Of a DNA stretch of 23,648 nucleotides, positions 16,253 through 22,731 are shown in pieces (within the stretch, counting starts at the first letter, position 1; each line of letters begins with the position of its first letter). The notes under the pieces are model-generated. The model worked only from the letters and a program-made list of their open reading frames with translations, ran no database searches and had not been told where the DNA came from. The stretch is from Bacillota bacterium. GTDB taxonomy: Bacteria > Bacillota > Clostridia > Christensenellales > CAG-138. The position numbers were made by a program, and so were the translations under genes. The DNA lies in contig JAEYSE010000088.1 of the NCBI GenBank assembly GCA_023435025.1, positions 1 to 23,648 of the forward strand. The letters run 5' to 3'.

Positions 16253-16939
16253 ATGACCGCTTCCTCTCCATTGTTGCCAACCAGCCGCATCCATCCTTGC
16301 GGGCAAAACTGCATCGATGGGCTGCTTCTGTTGGGCTCAATCCGGGAGGAAAGCATTTCCGCGGCATTCTTCGACCCGCAATACCGGGGTGTGCTCGACA
16401 AGCTTAGTTACGGCAACGAGGGCGTGACAAGAGGCATGGAGCGTTCAAAGCTTCCGCAGATGAGGGAGCCGCTCATCCGTGACTTCCTTGTTGAGTTTGA
16501 CCGGGTATTGAAAAAAAGCGGCCACCTGTTTTTGTGGGTGGATAAATTCCACCTTTGCGAGGGAATTCCCTGTTGGATAGCGAATACGCGCCTTGAGACC
16601 GTGGATATGATCGTGTGGGACAAAGGGCGCATCGGCATGGGATACCGCACGCGGCGTACCGCCGAATACCTGATCGTCCTTCAAAAGCATCCCAAACGCG
16701 CCAAGGGGGTATGGCGGGACCATACGCTGCCGGATGTGTGGCGCGAACCTGCGTTGAAAGGACACCCGCACGCAAAGCCCATAGGCCTGCAGACGCGCCT
16801 CATTCAGGCGGTAACGGAGGAAGGCGACTGGGTGTTAGATCCCACGGCGGGCAGCTATTCCGTACTGGCCGCCTGTAACGCGTCGAACAGGAACTTTATC
16901 GGCGGCGACGTGGTGCCCCATCAAGAGGAACAGGCCTGA
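16253..16939 (+). CDS. Solitary DNA methyltransferase, N4/N6 amino type (PF01555-like)
   Basis: A 228-residue protein resembling small site-specific DNA (adenine-N6 or cytosine-N4) methyltransferases that use S-adenosylmethionine. The catalytic motif IV is DPQY at 41-44, a variant of DPPY. The region HPHAKPIGLQTRLIQAV and the SAM-binding motif I (DPTAGSYS from Asp196) are C-terminal, so the order IV, X, I fits the beta class. Motif I normally reads DPFAGSGT; here Gly is replaced by Tyr202, so activity is not certain. AGGAG at 16242-16246 sets the start. No restriction endonuclease or specificity gene is nearby, so it is an orphan that could act in regulation or protection, or be a remnant. 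Confidence 0.8.
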   Translation: MTASSPLLPTSRIHPCGQNCIDGLLLLGSIREESISAAFFDPQYRGVLDKLSYGNEGVTRGMERSKLPQMREPLIRDFLVEFDRVLKKSGHLFLWVDKFHLCEGIPCWIANTRLETVDMIVWDKGRIGMGYRTRRTAEYLIVLQKHPKRAKGVWRDHTLPDVWREPALKGHPHAKPIGLQTRLIQAVTEEGDWVLDPTAGSYSVLAACNASNRNFIGGDVVPHQEEQA

Positions 16940-16953
16940 GCCAGCACGGTTGC

Positions 16954-17005
16954 AAAAAAAACAATACCCTGCCGGATGTCATTGCCGCATGGCAGGGTAT
17001 CGTTT
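16954..17005. terminator. Terminator between the methyltransferase and anti-sigma genes
   Basis: ATACCCTGCC (16964-16973) pairs perfectly with GGCAGGGTAT (16991-17000). The stem extends to 15 pairs with one mismatch. Eight A at 16954-16961 give a T run for the minus-strand anti-sigma transcript; CGTTTGTT serves weakly on the plus strand. Confidence 0.82.
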
Positions 17006-17049
17006 GTTCATGAACATATATCCTTATGGAAGATAAAACCTCGGCTGTC

Positions 17050-17841
17050 CTACCCTTCCACGATTTCGCCCAGTACCTCATAGGTATCGGCGTCCACGGC
17101 ATAGGAGATCGTCTCTCCGGTATCCGCGCCTACCATGATCTGATAGACCAGCGTACGCGTTACTTCCTCCGTTTCTTCTCCAGAAAGCGGGCGGACTTTT
17201 AGTGTGACGTGTTCAAGCTGCACAACAGCCACCGTGGCAGCATCTACCTTGCCCCGCTCCGCTGCGAGTGCGACATTGAGCGCGTCTATGGCTTTTTGCT
17301 GCTCCGGGGTAAGCTCCACCGGGCCGGAGAGTATGCCCGCCTGATCTGCGCCTGCCCCACTGTCCGTCGCAGAAGACGGGGCGGGGGCTGCAGGCGCGGC
17401 ACCCGCTGCGGGAGATTCCGTAGACGCGGGCGCTTCCATTGCGGCCGGCGCTTCGGGCACGGCGTAAAGCGCCTCTGGCAGATTGGCCTCCTCCGACGCT
17501 GCGGTGCCATAAGGCGCTGCCTCCGCCGCCATACGGATATCCTGCTGCGGGGCGGATTTCGCGCTCATACCATTTCCCCAGTACTGGCTGGTTCCCACCA
17601 GAATAAGCAATGCCGCCGCTACGCTGGAGAAACCGACTGTGAGCCTGCGCATTTTCCTGCGCCTGCGCTCCGCGAGCTCATCCACAATAGGCGTCTCTTC
17701 CTGCTGCGTCTGGTCGCTTTCGATCTTCTTAAACAGGCTGCGTTTCCAGTCCTCAAGAGGCAGGGCGTCGTTTTCCTTTGCCGCAGTTTCGCGCAGCAGC
17801 AGATCGATATTCAGTTCCTGATTGTTCTTTTCTTTACGCAT
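17050..17841 (-). CDS. Anti-sigma-factor-like membrane protein
   Basis: A 263-residue single-pass protein encoded directly after an ECF sigma factor, with which it overlaps by 8 bases (17834-17841). Residues 1-60 are charged and cytoplasmic, without an HxxxCxxC zinc motif. RRRRKMRR precedes a membrane helix at about 68-84. An Ala/Pro/Glu-rich low-complexity stretch spans about 100-155, and the C-terminus (TISYAVDADTYEVLGEI) resembles a PepSY-like strand. This layout fits an anti-sigma factor holding the sigma factor until an envelope signal arrives; the role comes from context and topology, not a named family. The ATG at 17841 has AAAGGAGG upstream. An in-frame start at 17889 lacks this and would sit inside the sigma gene. 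Confidence 0.75.
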   Translation of the reverse strand: MRKEKNNQELNIDLLLRETAAKENDALPLEDWKRSLFKKIESDQTQQEETPIVDELAERRRRKMRRLTVGFSSVAAALLILVGTSQYWGNGMSAKSAPQQDIRMAAEAAPYGTAASEEANLPEALYAVPEAPAAMEAPASTESPAAGAAPAAPAPSSATDSGAGADQAGILSGPVELTPEQQKAIDALNVALAAERGKVDAATVAVVQLEHVTLKVRPLSGEETEEVTRTLVYQIMVGADTGETISYAVDADTYEVLGEIVEG

Positions 17842-18406
17842 ACAGCCCGCCTCCTTTCGCGAGTTCATTTTTAAGCATATCGCGCCCACGGGACATGCGG
17901 CTCTTCAACGTACCTTCGCCCGTTTGCAGCAGCGCCGCAATCTGGTGATAGTCCAGCTCCGCAAAATAATAGAGAAACAACGGTTCCCGATATTTTTCGG
18001 GCAGATTGTCCAGCGCCTTCTTTATTGCCTGACGCGTTTCGTTTTTTTCGGCCTGCGCCTCCGGCCCCGGCCCCATGTCCGGCTCCGTAACACCTGCATC
18101 CTCCATGGGGATGCTGCGGCGGTTGCGGCGCAGCATATCGATTGCGCTGTTTACCGCCACGCGGTATAGCCAAGCGCGGGCCTGTTCGTTTGTCATTGTT
18201 TCAATTGTCCCCATATTGCGGTGCGCGCTCAAAAACGCGTTTTGTACGGCGTCCGCCGCCGCCTCCGCATCGCGTGAGACGCCGTAGGCCGCCCAGTATA
18301 CGGTCTTGGCGTGCGCCTCGTAAAGCGCTTCCAAGGTCGGCTTTTCCATACCCTTTGCCGCTAAGCGGGATTGAGCATTTTCCGCTCCCGCCGCGCCCCC
18401 TTCCAT
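17834..18406 (-). CDS. ECF-type RNA polymerase sigma factor
   Basis: A sigma-70 family protein of the extracytoplasmic-function group, up to 190 residues. Region 2 is visible in LEALYEAHAKTVYWAAYGVSRD, DAVQNAFLSAHRNM and ARAWLYRVAVNSAIDMLRR. Region 4 is LDNLPEKYREPLFLYYFAELDYHQIAALLQTGEGTLKSRMSRGRDML, a helix-turn-helix that reads the -35 element. The start is uncertain. The ATG at 18406 gives an Ala/Gly-rich N-terminal tail and has only a poor ribosome-binding site, while the ATG at 18349 (MEKPTLEALYEA) fits family length better but has AAAGG too close. The overlap with the anti-sigma-like gene implies coupled translation. A serpin gene lies upstream on the same strand. Confidence 0.92.
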   Translation of the reverse strand: MEGGAAGAENAQSRLAAKGMEKPTLEALYEAHAKTVYWAAYGVSRDAEAAADAVQNAFLSAHRNMGTIETMTNEQARAWLYRVAVNSAIDMLRRNRRSIPMEDAGVTEPDMGPGPEAQAEKNETRQAIKKALDNLPEKYREPLFLYYFAELDYHQIAALLQTGEGTLKSRMSRGRDMLKNELAKGGGLYA

Positions 18407-18434
18407 CCATTCTGCTTTCTACATAGATAGATAT

Positions 18435-18463
18435 AGCATAACAAAACGGCAGGGGGTTTGCAA
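18435..18463 (-). promoter_or_regulatory. Promoter for the sigma/anti-sigma operon
   Basis: On the minus strand TTGCAA (18463-18458), a 17-base spacer, and TATGCT (18440-18435). The predicted transcript start near 18428 is about 20 bases before the first possible ATG. It resembles a housekeeping promoter rather than a typical ECF (AAC...CGT) promoter, so autoregulation is not evident. Confidence 0.55.
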
Positions 18464-18533
18464 ATGGTGGAAGTCCATATGCCATGAACGATGTGTAAAC
18501 AAGCACAGGTAACCGTTGATACAATTCGCTTGC

Positions 18534-19844
18534 CTAGAGCTGGTTCACCACGCCTGTAAAGAGCGCCTGTTCGCCGCCTTCAGACGTCCACCGGTACAGG
18601 ATGAACACGAAGGGTTTGTCGCATACCATGGAAAACGGCTCGGTGGGCAGCGGCATGGAAGTGGGTTCCATCAGCTCAACAGTTACTGCTGCGGCGGTTG
18701 TACCCTTTTCATCAACATTTATAGTAGCCTTGTGGAGCGATGCGCTGATGAATGCGTCCGTTTGCTCCACAAGCCCGGTCAGCCCGGGGTTTGTAGGATC
18801 CAAGAGCGGCACGCCCAGCTCCTTTAAGGCATCGTTGAGTTTAAAATCCGAAGTCAGTGAAAACCTGGGCAATAAGAGCTTTCCTGTTGAAGGCGCTGTA
18901 TCCTCCACAATCTGCACGAACCTTTCGGCATCCATGGTATCGATCAAGGTATCCGCGTCGCCGTTTTTAGGCAGCAGAATGTACATTCCGCTTCCGGTTT
19001 TGAACGACAGATTGATGGCCTGGAGCGTTTCATCCTCATAATAGGGGATGGCGTCGCCTTCTCGCAGCATGAAGGGCACGGTTACGTCCTTCTCCACGCC
19101 GTGGAACGTCATATCCTGCGTCTGCTTTTCGTCAAACTCCACAGCCCAGCGATCGCTGAAGTATATGGCATTTGCCAAAGCCACGATTGTGTCTTCCGGA
19201 ATCTCTTTGACGATATCCGTAATGAGCCCATTCGTGTGCTCGTTTGCCCAATCGTTAATGGCTTTGATGGCCTCCGGGCTCTTCATATCCACATTCATGG
19301 CAGTGCCCCGGTAATAATCCATGAACTTCTGCGCAAACTCCTTTTTAAGCGTGACCGATCCGTCCACGAATACCGCGTTTGCAATGGACAGCGGGTTATA
19401 CGTTTCGCCTTCGTTACCGGTCAACTCATACAGCATACGGGAAACGGAAGCGTTGAGTTCCTCCGCCGTAAGACCGCTTACGCTAAGGGCCTCCAGAAGC
19501 TGCGGCAGGGCGTTTACATCCGTAGCGTTTGCAAGCGCCGCAAGCGTCAGCCAGACGGAAAACGGAGAAATAACCATGTTCTCCCCTTTTTTGTGGAGCT
19601 TCCGCATTAGCGCGAGCGTGAATTCGTTCACGCCGGTTCCGGCTTTTTTTGCATCCGCATTTTCATAATCCGGCGTCATCAGAGGCTTGGCCGGATCGAG
19701 TGCGGGCATTTTGAGCGGTTCCGCGTTTACGGGCGCCGAGTCTGTCGGCGTGGGGGTTGGAATTGGCTGCGGGGCGGCACATCCAAACGCAAACAGCAGG
19801 ATTGCCGCAAGCACAAATGCCAAATATCTTGATATGTTTTTCAT
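18534..19844 (-). CDS. Lipoprotein serpin (serine protease inhibitor)
   Basis: A 436-residue serpin. These proteins trap serine or cysteine proteases by cleavage of an exposed reactive loop. The signal peptide ends in AFGC with Cys22, a slightly atypical lipobox, so it is probably a surface lipoprotein. Serpin signatures include NEFTLALMRKL, MVISPFSVWLTLAALANAT, FVDGSVTLKKEF, INDWANEHTNGLI, ALANAIYFSD and the C-terminal PFVFILY. The hinge at 381-388 (GTTAAAVT) is small-residue rich, as in inhibitory serpins. Counting from hinge Gly381 as P15 places P1-P1' at Thr395-Ser396, suggesting an elastase-like target. AGGAGG supports the ATG at 19844. It lies 127 bases upstream of the ECF sigma gene, with no clear terminator between. 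Confidence 0.93.
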   Translation of the reverse strand: MKNISRYLAFVLAAILLFAFGCAAPQPIPTPTPTDSAPVNAEPLKMPALDPAKPLMTPDYENADAKKAGTGVNEFTLALMRKLHKKGENMVISPFSVWLTLAALANATDVNALPQLLEALSVSGLTAEELNASVSRMLYELTGNEGETYNPLSIANAVFVDGSVTLKKEFAQKFMDYYRGTAMNVDMKSPEAIKAINDWANEHTNGLITDIVKEIPEDTIVALANAIYFSDRWAVEFDEKQTQDMTFHGVEKDVTVPFMLREGDAIPYYEDETLQAINLSFKTGSGMYILLPKNGDADTLIDTMDAERFVQIVEDTAPSTGKLLLPRFSLTSDFKLNDALKELGVPLLDPTNPGLTGLVEQTDAFISASLHKATINVDEKGTTAAAVTVELMEPTSMPLPTEPFSMVCDKPFVFILYRWTSEGGEQALFTGVVNQL

Positions 19845-19943
19845 GTTTCCTCCTGTTTCCCGAGCCGGGAAAGCCGCAACGTATGCTTTGTACACTTCTT
19901 ATACGCAGAGCATGACCCCGTGGTTCCGGCCGGACCTGAAAAG

Positions 19944-19973
19944 TTTACAATTCTTCGGGTATGGGCATACTAT
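19944..19973 (+). promoter_or_regulatory. Promoter for the small repeat-rich lipoprotein gene
   Basis: TTTACA (19944-19949), an 18-base spacer, and TACTAT (19968-19973). The gap to the divergent serpin gene (19845-19943) should hold the serpin promoter, but I find no convincing pair there. Confidence 0.5.
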
Positions 19974-19985
19974 TCCCGAATAACA

Positions 19986-20018
19986 GCGGGATAACCCGCA
20001 GCGCGCGTAAAAGCGCGC
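19986..20018 (+). other. Two hairpins in the 5' leader of the small lipoprotein gene
   Basis: GCGGG (19986-19990) pairs with CCCGC (19995-19999) around ATAA, and GCGCGC (20001-20006) pairs with GCGCGC (20013-20018) around GTAAAA. They lie between the promoter and the AAGGAGG ribosome-binding site and may stabilise the mRNA. No known element is recognised. Confidence 0.45.
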
Positions 20019-20040
20019 CAGTAATCAAAGGAGGAAAACC

Positions 20041-20613
20041 ATGAAACGCATACTTTGCATAGGGCTTGTACTACTCCTCATCGCTGCCGCCGGCTGCGCG
20101 CCGACGCCCGCGCCTACGAAAACAACTAGCCCATTGCCCAGCATGACCCCGGGTATGTCTCCCTCGGTACTTCCGGATAATACTGCCGGAAACGGAACCG
20201 GTACAAACGGAACCGGCGGAAACGGAACCGGTGGAACAGGCGAAATGGCGAGCGCGACCATACCCAATTTTGCAGAGGGTACCGTTGTAAACGAAAGCGA
20301 CTTGCCGGATATCAAATCGGCGCTGCAGCAAAAATATCCCGGATCGACCATTACGCGCATCACGCACGGCCTGCAAGGCACACAGCAGGCATATGTTGTT
20401 GAGTATTCCATGGCAGACGGCACGATCGGAACTGCTTACATTCACCCGAATGGCACGTTCTTACCCGACACCGCAACGGCCTCCCCTAGCACCTCCCCCG
20501 GTACTTCCCCCGGTACTTCCCCCGGTACTTCCCCCGGTAAAGCGGGCGGCTCAACGGGCGAAGGCACAACGGGCGGTACGACGGGCGGCGGTGGAACTTC
20601 TACGGCAGGTTAA
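20041..20613 (+). CDS. Small repeat-rich lipoprotein with PepSY-like core
   Basis: A 190-residue predicted lipoprotein. The signal peptide ends in lipobox AAGC with Cys19, followed by a Pro/Thr linker. Residues about 50-64 are a GNGTG/TNGTG/GNGTG repeat. The central part, about 80-140 (LPDIKSALQQKYPGSTITRITHG, YVVEYSMADGTIGTAYIHPNGTF), resembles a PepSY domain. Residues about 151-166 repeat TSPG four times and the tail is Gly/Thr-rich. The flexible tails suggest spacing of the core from the membrane or wall. A strong AAGGAGG precedes the ATG. The function is unknown; PepSY proteins often inhibit peptidases or sense envelope conditions. It is divergent from the serpin gene. Confidence 0.75.
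   Translation: MKRILCIGLVLLLIAAAGCAPTPAPTKTTSPLPSMTPGMSPSVLPDNTAGNGTGTNGTGGNGTGGTGEMASATIPNFAEGTVVNESDLPDIKSALQQKYPGSTITRITHGLQGTQQAYVVEYSMADGTIGTAYIHPNGTFLPDTATASPSTSPGTSPGTSPGTSPGKAGGSTGEGTTGGTTGGGGTSTAG
20188..20232 (+). repeat. 15-bp tandem repeat, three copies, inside the small lipoprotein gene
   Basis: Three in-frame units of about GGAAACGGAACCGGT (20188-20202, 20203-20217, 20218-20232) encode (G/T)NGTG. The first and third are identical; the middle differs at three bases. Confidence 0.85.
20491..20538 (+). repeat. 12-bp tandem repeat, four copies, inside the small lipoprotein gene
   Basis: Four units of ACTTCCCCCGGT (20491-20538) encode TSPG. The last three are identical and the first has one change. 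Copy number could vary by slippage without breaking the frame. Confidence 0.9.
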
Positions 20614-20634
20614 ATCAAACTATAACAAAAGAAA

Positions 20635-20661
20635 AGTCTGCGAAAATCGCAGGCTTTTTTT
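20635..20661 (+). terminator. Intrinsic terminator after the small lipoprotein gene
   Basis: AGTCTGCGA (20635-20643) pairs with TCGCAGGCT (20647-20655), with one T-G wobble, and is followed by a T run (20656-20661). Confidence 0.85.
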
Positions 20662-20702
20662 ATGTTCACAAGATACCCTATAATTCCAAAGCAAAAGCAA
20701 AA

Positions 20703-20760
20703 CCCCGCAGGCTTAAAGGCCCTCAAAATCTCCCGCCGAAGGCGCCGCGCTAGAACACCG
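20703..20760 (-). repeat. Possible decayed double-hairpin repeat, copy D
   Basis: On the minus strand this stretch keeps GTTCT at the left end and GCGGGAG followed by TTTGAGGGC in the middle, as in the element at 7186-7240 (GCGGGAGTTTGAGGGC). The stems are largely lost. It lies between two convergent terminators; no gene is seen in 20614-20843. Confidence 0.4.
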
Positions 20761-20795
20761 ATACATTGAGCCCATTAGCAAGTTTATTTGGCATT

Positions 20796-20830
20796 AAAAA
20801 ACCCGGTCGGCAAAAGCCGTCCGGGTTTTT
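20796..20830 (-). terminator. Intrinsic terminator after rplL
   Basis: ACCCGG (20801-20806) pairs with CCGGGT (20821-20826), and CGGC pairs with GCCG around AAAA inside, with a T-T mismatch between. A at 20796-20801 gives the T run for the minus-strand rplJL transcript, and T at 20826-20830 makes it symmetrical. Confidence 0.9.
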
Positions 20831-20843
20831 GATGTTGAAAAAC

Positions 20844-21212
20844 TTACTTGATTTCGACGGTCGCGCCAACTTCCTTGAACGCGGCAGCGATCTTCTCGCA
20901 CTCTTCCTTGGAAGCGCCTTCCTTGAGGGGCTTGGGCGCGTTGTCTACGAGATCCTTTGCTTCCTTGAGGCCAAGGCCGGTCAGCTCGCGCACAACCTTG
21001 ATGACCTTGATCTTTTCGGGGCCGACGTCCTTCAAAATGGCGTCGAACTCGGTCTTCTCTTCCACTGCTTCGGCAACGGCGGCGGGGCCGGCAACGGCAA
21101 CGGCGGTAGCGGCGGCGGATACGCCGAACTCCTCTTCAAGCGCCTTTACGAGCTCGGAAAGCTCCAACACGGACATCGCCTTGATATCGGCAATCAATTG
21201 CTCCTTATTCAT
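20844..21212 (-). CDS. rplL: 50S ribosomal protein L7/L12
   Basis: Stalk protein of the large subunit, present as dimers on L10, that recruits elongation-factor GTPases. The 122 residues show the N-terminal dimerisation helices (MNKEQLIADIKAMSVLELSELVKALEEEF), an Ala/Val-rich hinge, and the conserved C-terminal domain with EKIKVIKVVRELTGLGLKEAKDLVD. It starts 44 bases after rplJ in the same transcript and is followed by a terminator. rpoB, which usually comes next in Bacillota, is not here. Confidence 0.98.
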   Translation of the reverse strand: MNKEQLIADIKAMSVLELSELVKALEEEFGVSAAATAVAVAGPAAVAEAVEEKTEFDAILKDVGPEKIKVIKVVRELTGLGLKEAKDLVDNAPKPLKEGASKEECEKIAAAFKEVGATVEIK

Positions 21213-21256
21213 GGTACTTCTCCTTTTTCTACTAAAGTTTTTGTGTTACGCGGCTG

Positions 21257-21781
21257 TTATTCCGCAGCGGGGGCTTCTGCGCCGCCGCCCTGTTTCTTGG
21301 CGATCTGGTCGAGCACGATGGCGAGACCGGATATGGGGGACATCATGCTGCCCAGCAAGCGGGCGATGAGCACTTCGCGGGAGGGCAGATCTGCGATCGC
21401 GTTAATGACGTCCGCATTTTCCACTTTGCCTTCCACGACGCCGCCCTTGATGGCGCACTTCTTGACCTTCTTGACGAAATCCTTGAGGATCTTGGCGGGA
21501 GCCACCGCATCCTCATACGCGATTGCGAACGCGCTGGGCCCTTTCAACATATCGTTGATGGACGCATCAATACCCGAAAGGCTTGCCGCACGTTCCACAA
21601 CGCCGTTCTTGAGCACCAGATAATCGATGCCCGCTTTGCGCATTTCGTTTCGAAGCCCCGTGACTTCTTCCACGGTGAGGCCGCGGTAATCAAAAACGAT
21701 TATGGACTTGGCTCTTTGGAGCTTTTCCTGTACTTCGGCGACCTTGGCAGCCTTCAACTCGATGATTTGAACGTTTGCCAT
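21257..21781 (-). CDS. rplJ: 50S ribosomal protein L10
   Basis: L10 anchors the L7/L12 dimers to 23S rRNA and, as the L10-L12 complex, represses its own operon by binding the mRNA leader. The 174-residue product has the family start MANVQIIELKAAKVAEVQEKL, the core IIVFDYRGLTVEEVTGLRNEMRKAG, and a Gly/Ala-rich tail. AAGGAGG precedes the ATG. Its own promoter (21973-22002) and the leader at 21843-21966 indicate transcription separate from rplKA. Confidence 0.98.
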   Translation of the reverse strand: MANVQIIELKAAKVAEVQEKLQRAKSIIVFDYRGLTVEEVTGLRNEMRKAGIDYLVLKNGVVERAASLSGIDASINDMLKGPSAFAIAYEDAVAPAKILKDFVKKVKKCAIKGGVVEGKVENADVINAIADLPSREVLIARLLGSMMSPISGLAIVLDQIAKKQGGGAEAPAAE

Positions 21782-21842
21782 GGTTTCACCTCCTTCTTTC
21801 CATACTGTATTGCTTTACCGGTGTTAACCGGCCGACAACCAT

Positions 21843-21966
21843 AAAAAACGCGCTCCCTTTGCCAAATAGACATAAGGGAGCGCGCTAAAAAACGCTTTGT
21901 GCTCACCTCGGCAGGAAATTAAGCGGCACGCCGCACCTGCTGTCTATGGCGAAAAGGTATGTGACC
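21843..21966 (-). promoter_or_regulatory. L10 (rplJL) autoregulatory leader with attenuator
   Basis: The minus-strand leader contains AGACAGCAGGTG and TTCCTGCCGAGGTG, the conserved parts of the bacterial ribosomal L10 leader that bind L10-L12. Downstream is a strong hairpin, AAGGGAGCGCG and CGCGCTCCCTT paired (plus positions 21874-21884 with 21849-21859), followed by T on the minus strand at 21848-21843, which is an intrinsic attenuator. The hairpin loop is complementary to the upstream binding region (minus-strand 21950-21941 with 21872-21861). Confidence 0.85.
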
Positions 21967-21972
21967 GGACGG

Positions 21973-22002
21973 AGTATATCACAGTTCCGGTGTTGTTGTC
22001 AA
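21973..22002 (-). promoter_or_regulatory. Strong promoter for rplJL
   Basis: On the minus strand a perfect TTGACA (22002-21997), an 18-base spacer, and TATACT (21978-21973), placing the start near 21966, right at the beginning of the L10 leader. Confidence 0.85.
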
Positions 22003-22022
22003 CGCCTCAAACTTAACTTTGC

Positions 22023-22715
22023 TTAGCTGAAGCGCAGCGGGTTAAATTTGATGCCGGGGCCCATCGTGGAGGAAAGCACTACGCTCTTGAGGTAAGTGCC
22101 CTTCGCGGCGGACGGCTTGGACTTGATGATGGCTTCCATCAATGTGTTGACGTTTTCCTCGAGCTTCTCTACACCAAAGGAAACCTTGCCGACGGGGCAG
22201 TGTACGATATTGGTCTTATCCAAACGGTACTCCACCTTACCGGCCTTAATGTCCTTGACGGCTCTTGCGACGTCCATGGTGACGGTGCCGCTCTTGGGGT
22301 TGGGCATGAGGCCCTTGGGACCGAGCACGCGGCCGATGCGGCCGACGAGACCCATCATATCCGGCGTGGCAACGCAAACGTCAAAGCCGAACCAGTTTTC
22401 CGTCTGGATCTTCTTGACGAGGTCTTCATCGCCTACGAAATCCGCGCCGGCTTCGAGCGCTTCACGCGCCTTGTCGGCCTTGGCGAACACGAGTACGCGA
22501 ACGGTCTTGCCCGTGCCGTGCGGCAGAACCACCGCGCCGCGAACCTGCTGATCCGCATGACGGGAGTCAACGCCCAGACGGACGTGAACTTCCACGGATT
22601 CATCAAACTTGGCCTTCGCGGTTTGCAGCAAAAGGTCCAAACCTTCACGGGTGTCATACTGACGGGTGGAGTCGATCAGCTTCTTGCTGTCCAGATATTT
22701 CTTGCCGTGCTTCAT
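22023..22715 (-). CDS. rplA: 50S ribosomal protein L1
   Basis: L1 forms the mobile stalk near the E site of the large subunit and in many bacteria represses the rplKA operon. The 230 residues show the N-terminus MKHGKKYLDSKKLIDS, PHGTGKTVRVLVFA, and the signature RVLGPKGLMPNPKSGTVT followed by FGVEKLEENVNTLMEAI. It begins 16 bases after rplK with a GGAGGAG ribosome-binding site, so it is co-transcribed with rplK. Confidence 0.98.
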   Translation of the reverse strand: MKHGKKYLDSKKLIDSTRQYDTREGLDLLLQTAKAKFDESVEVHVRLGVDSRHADQQVRGAVVLPHGTGKTVRVLVFAKADKAREALEAGADFVGDEDLVKKIQTENWFGFDVCVATPDMMGLVGRIGRVLGPKGLMPNPKSGTVTMDVARAVKDIKAGKVEYRLDKTNIVHCPVGKVSFGVEKLEENVNTLMEAIIKSKPSAAKGTYLKSVVLSSTMGPGIKFNPLRFS

Positions 22716-22731
22716 AACTTCTCCTCCCCTC

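Noticed and set aside
20491..20538. 12-bp tandem repeat as a CRISPR-like array
   Set aside because: There are no spacers, and the units are contiguous and in frame within a lipoprotein gene.
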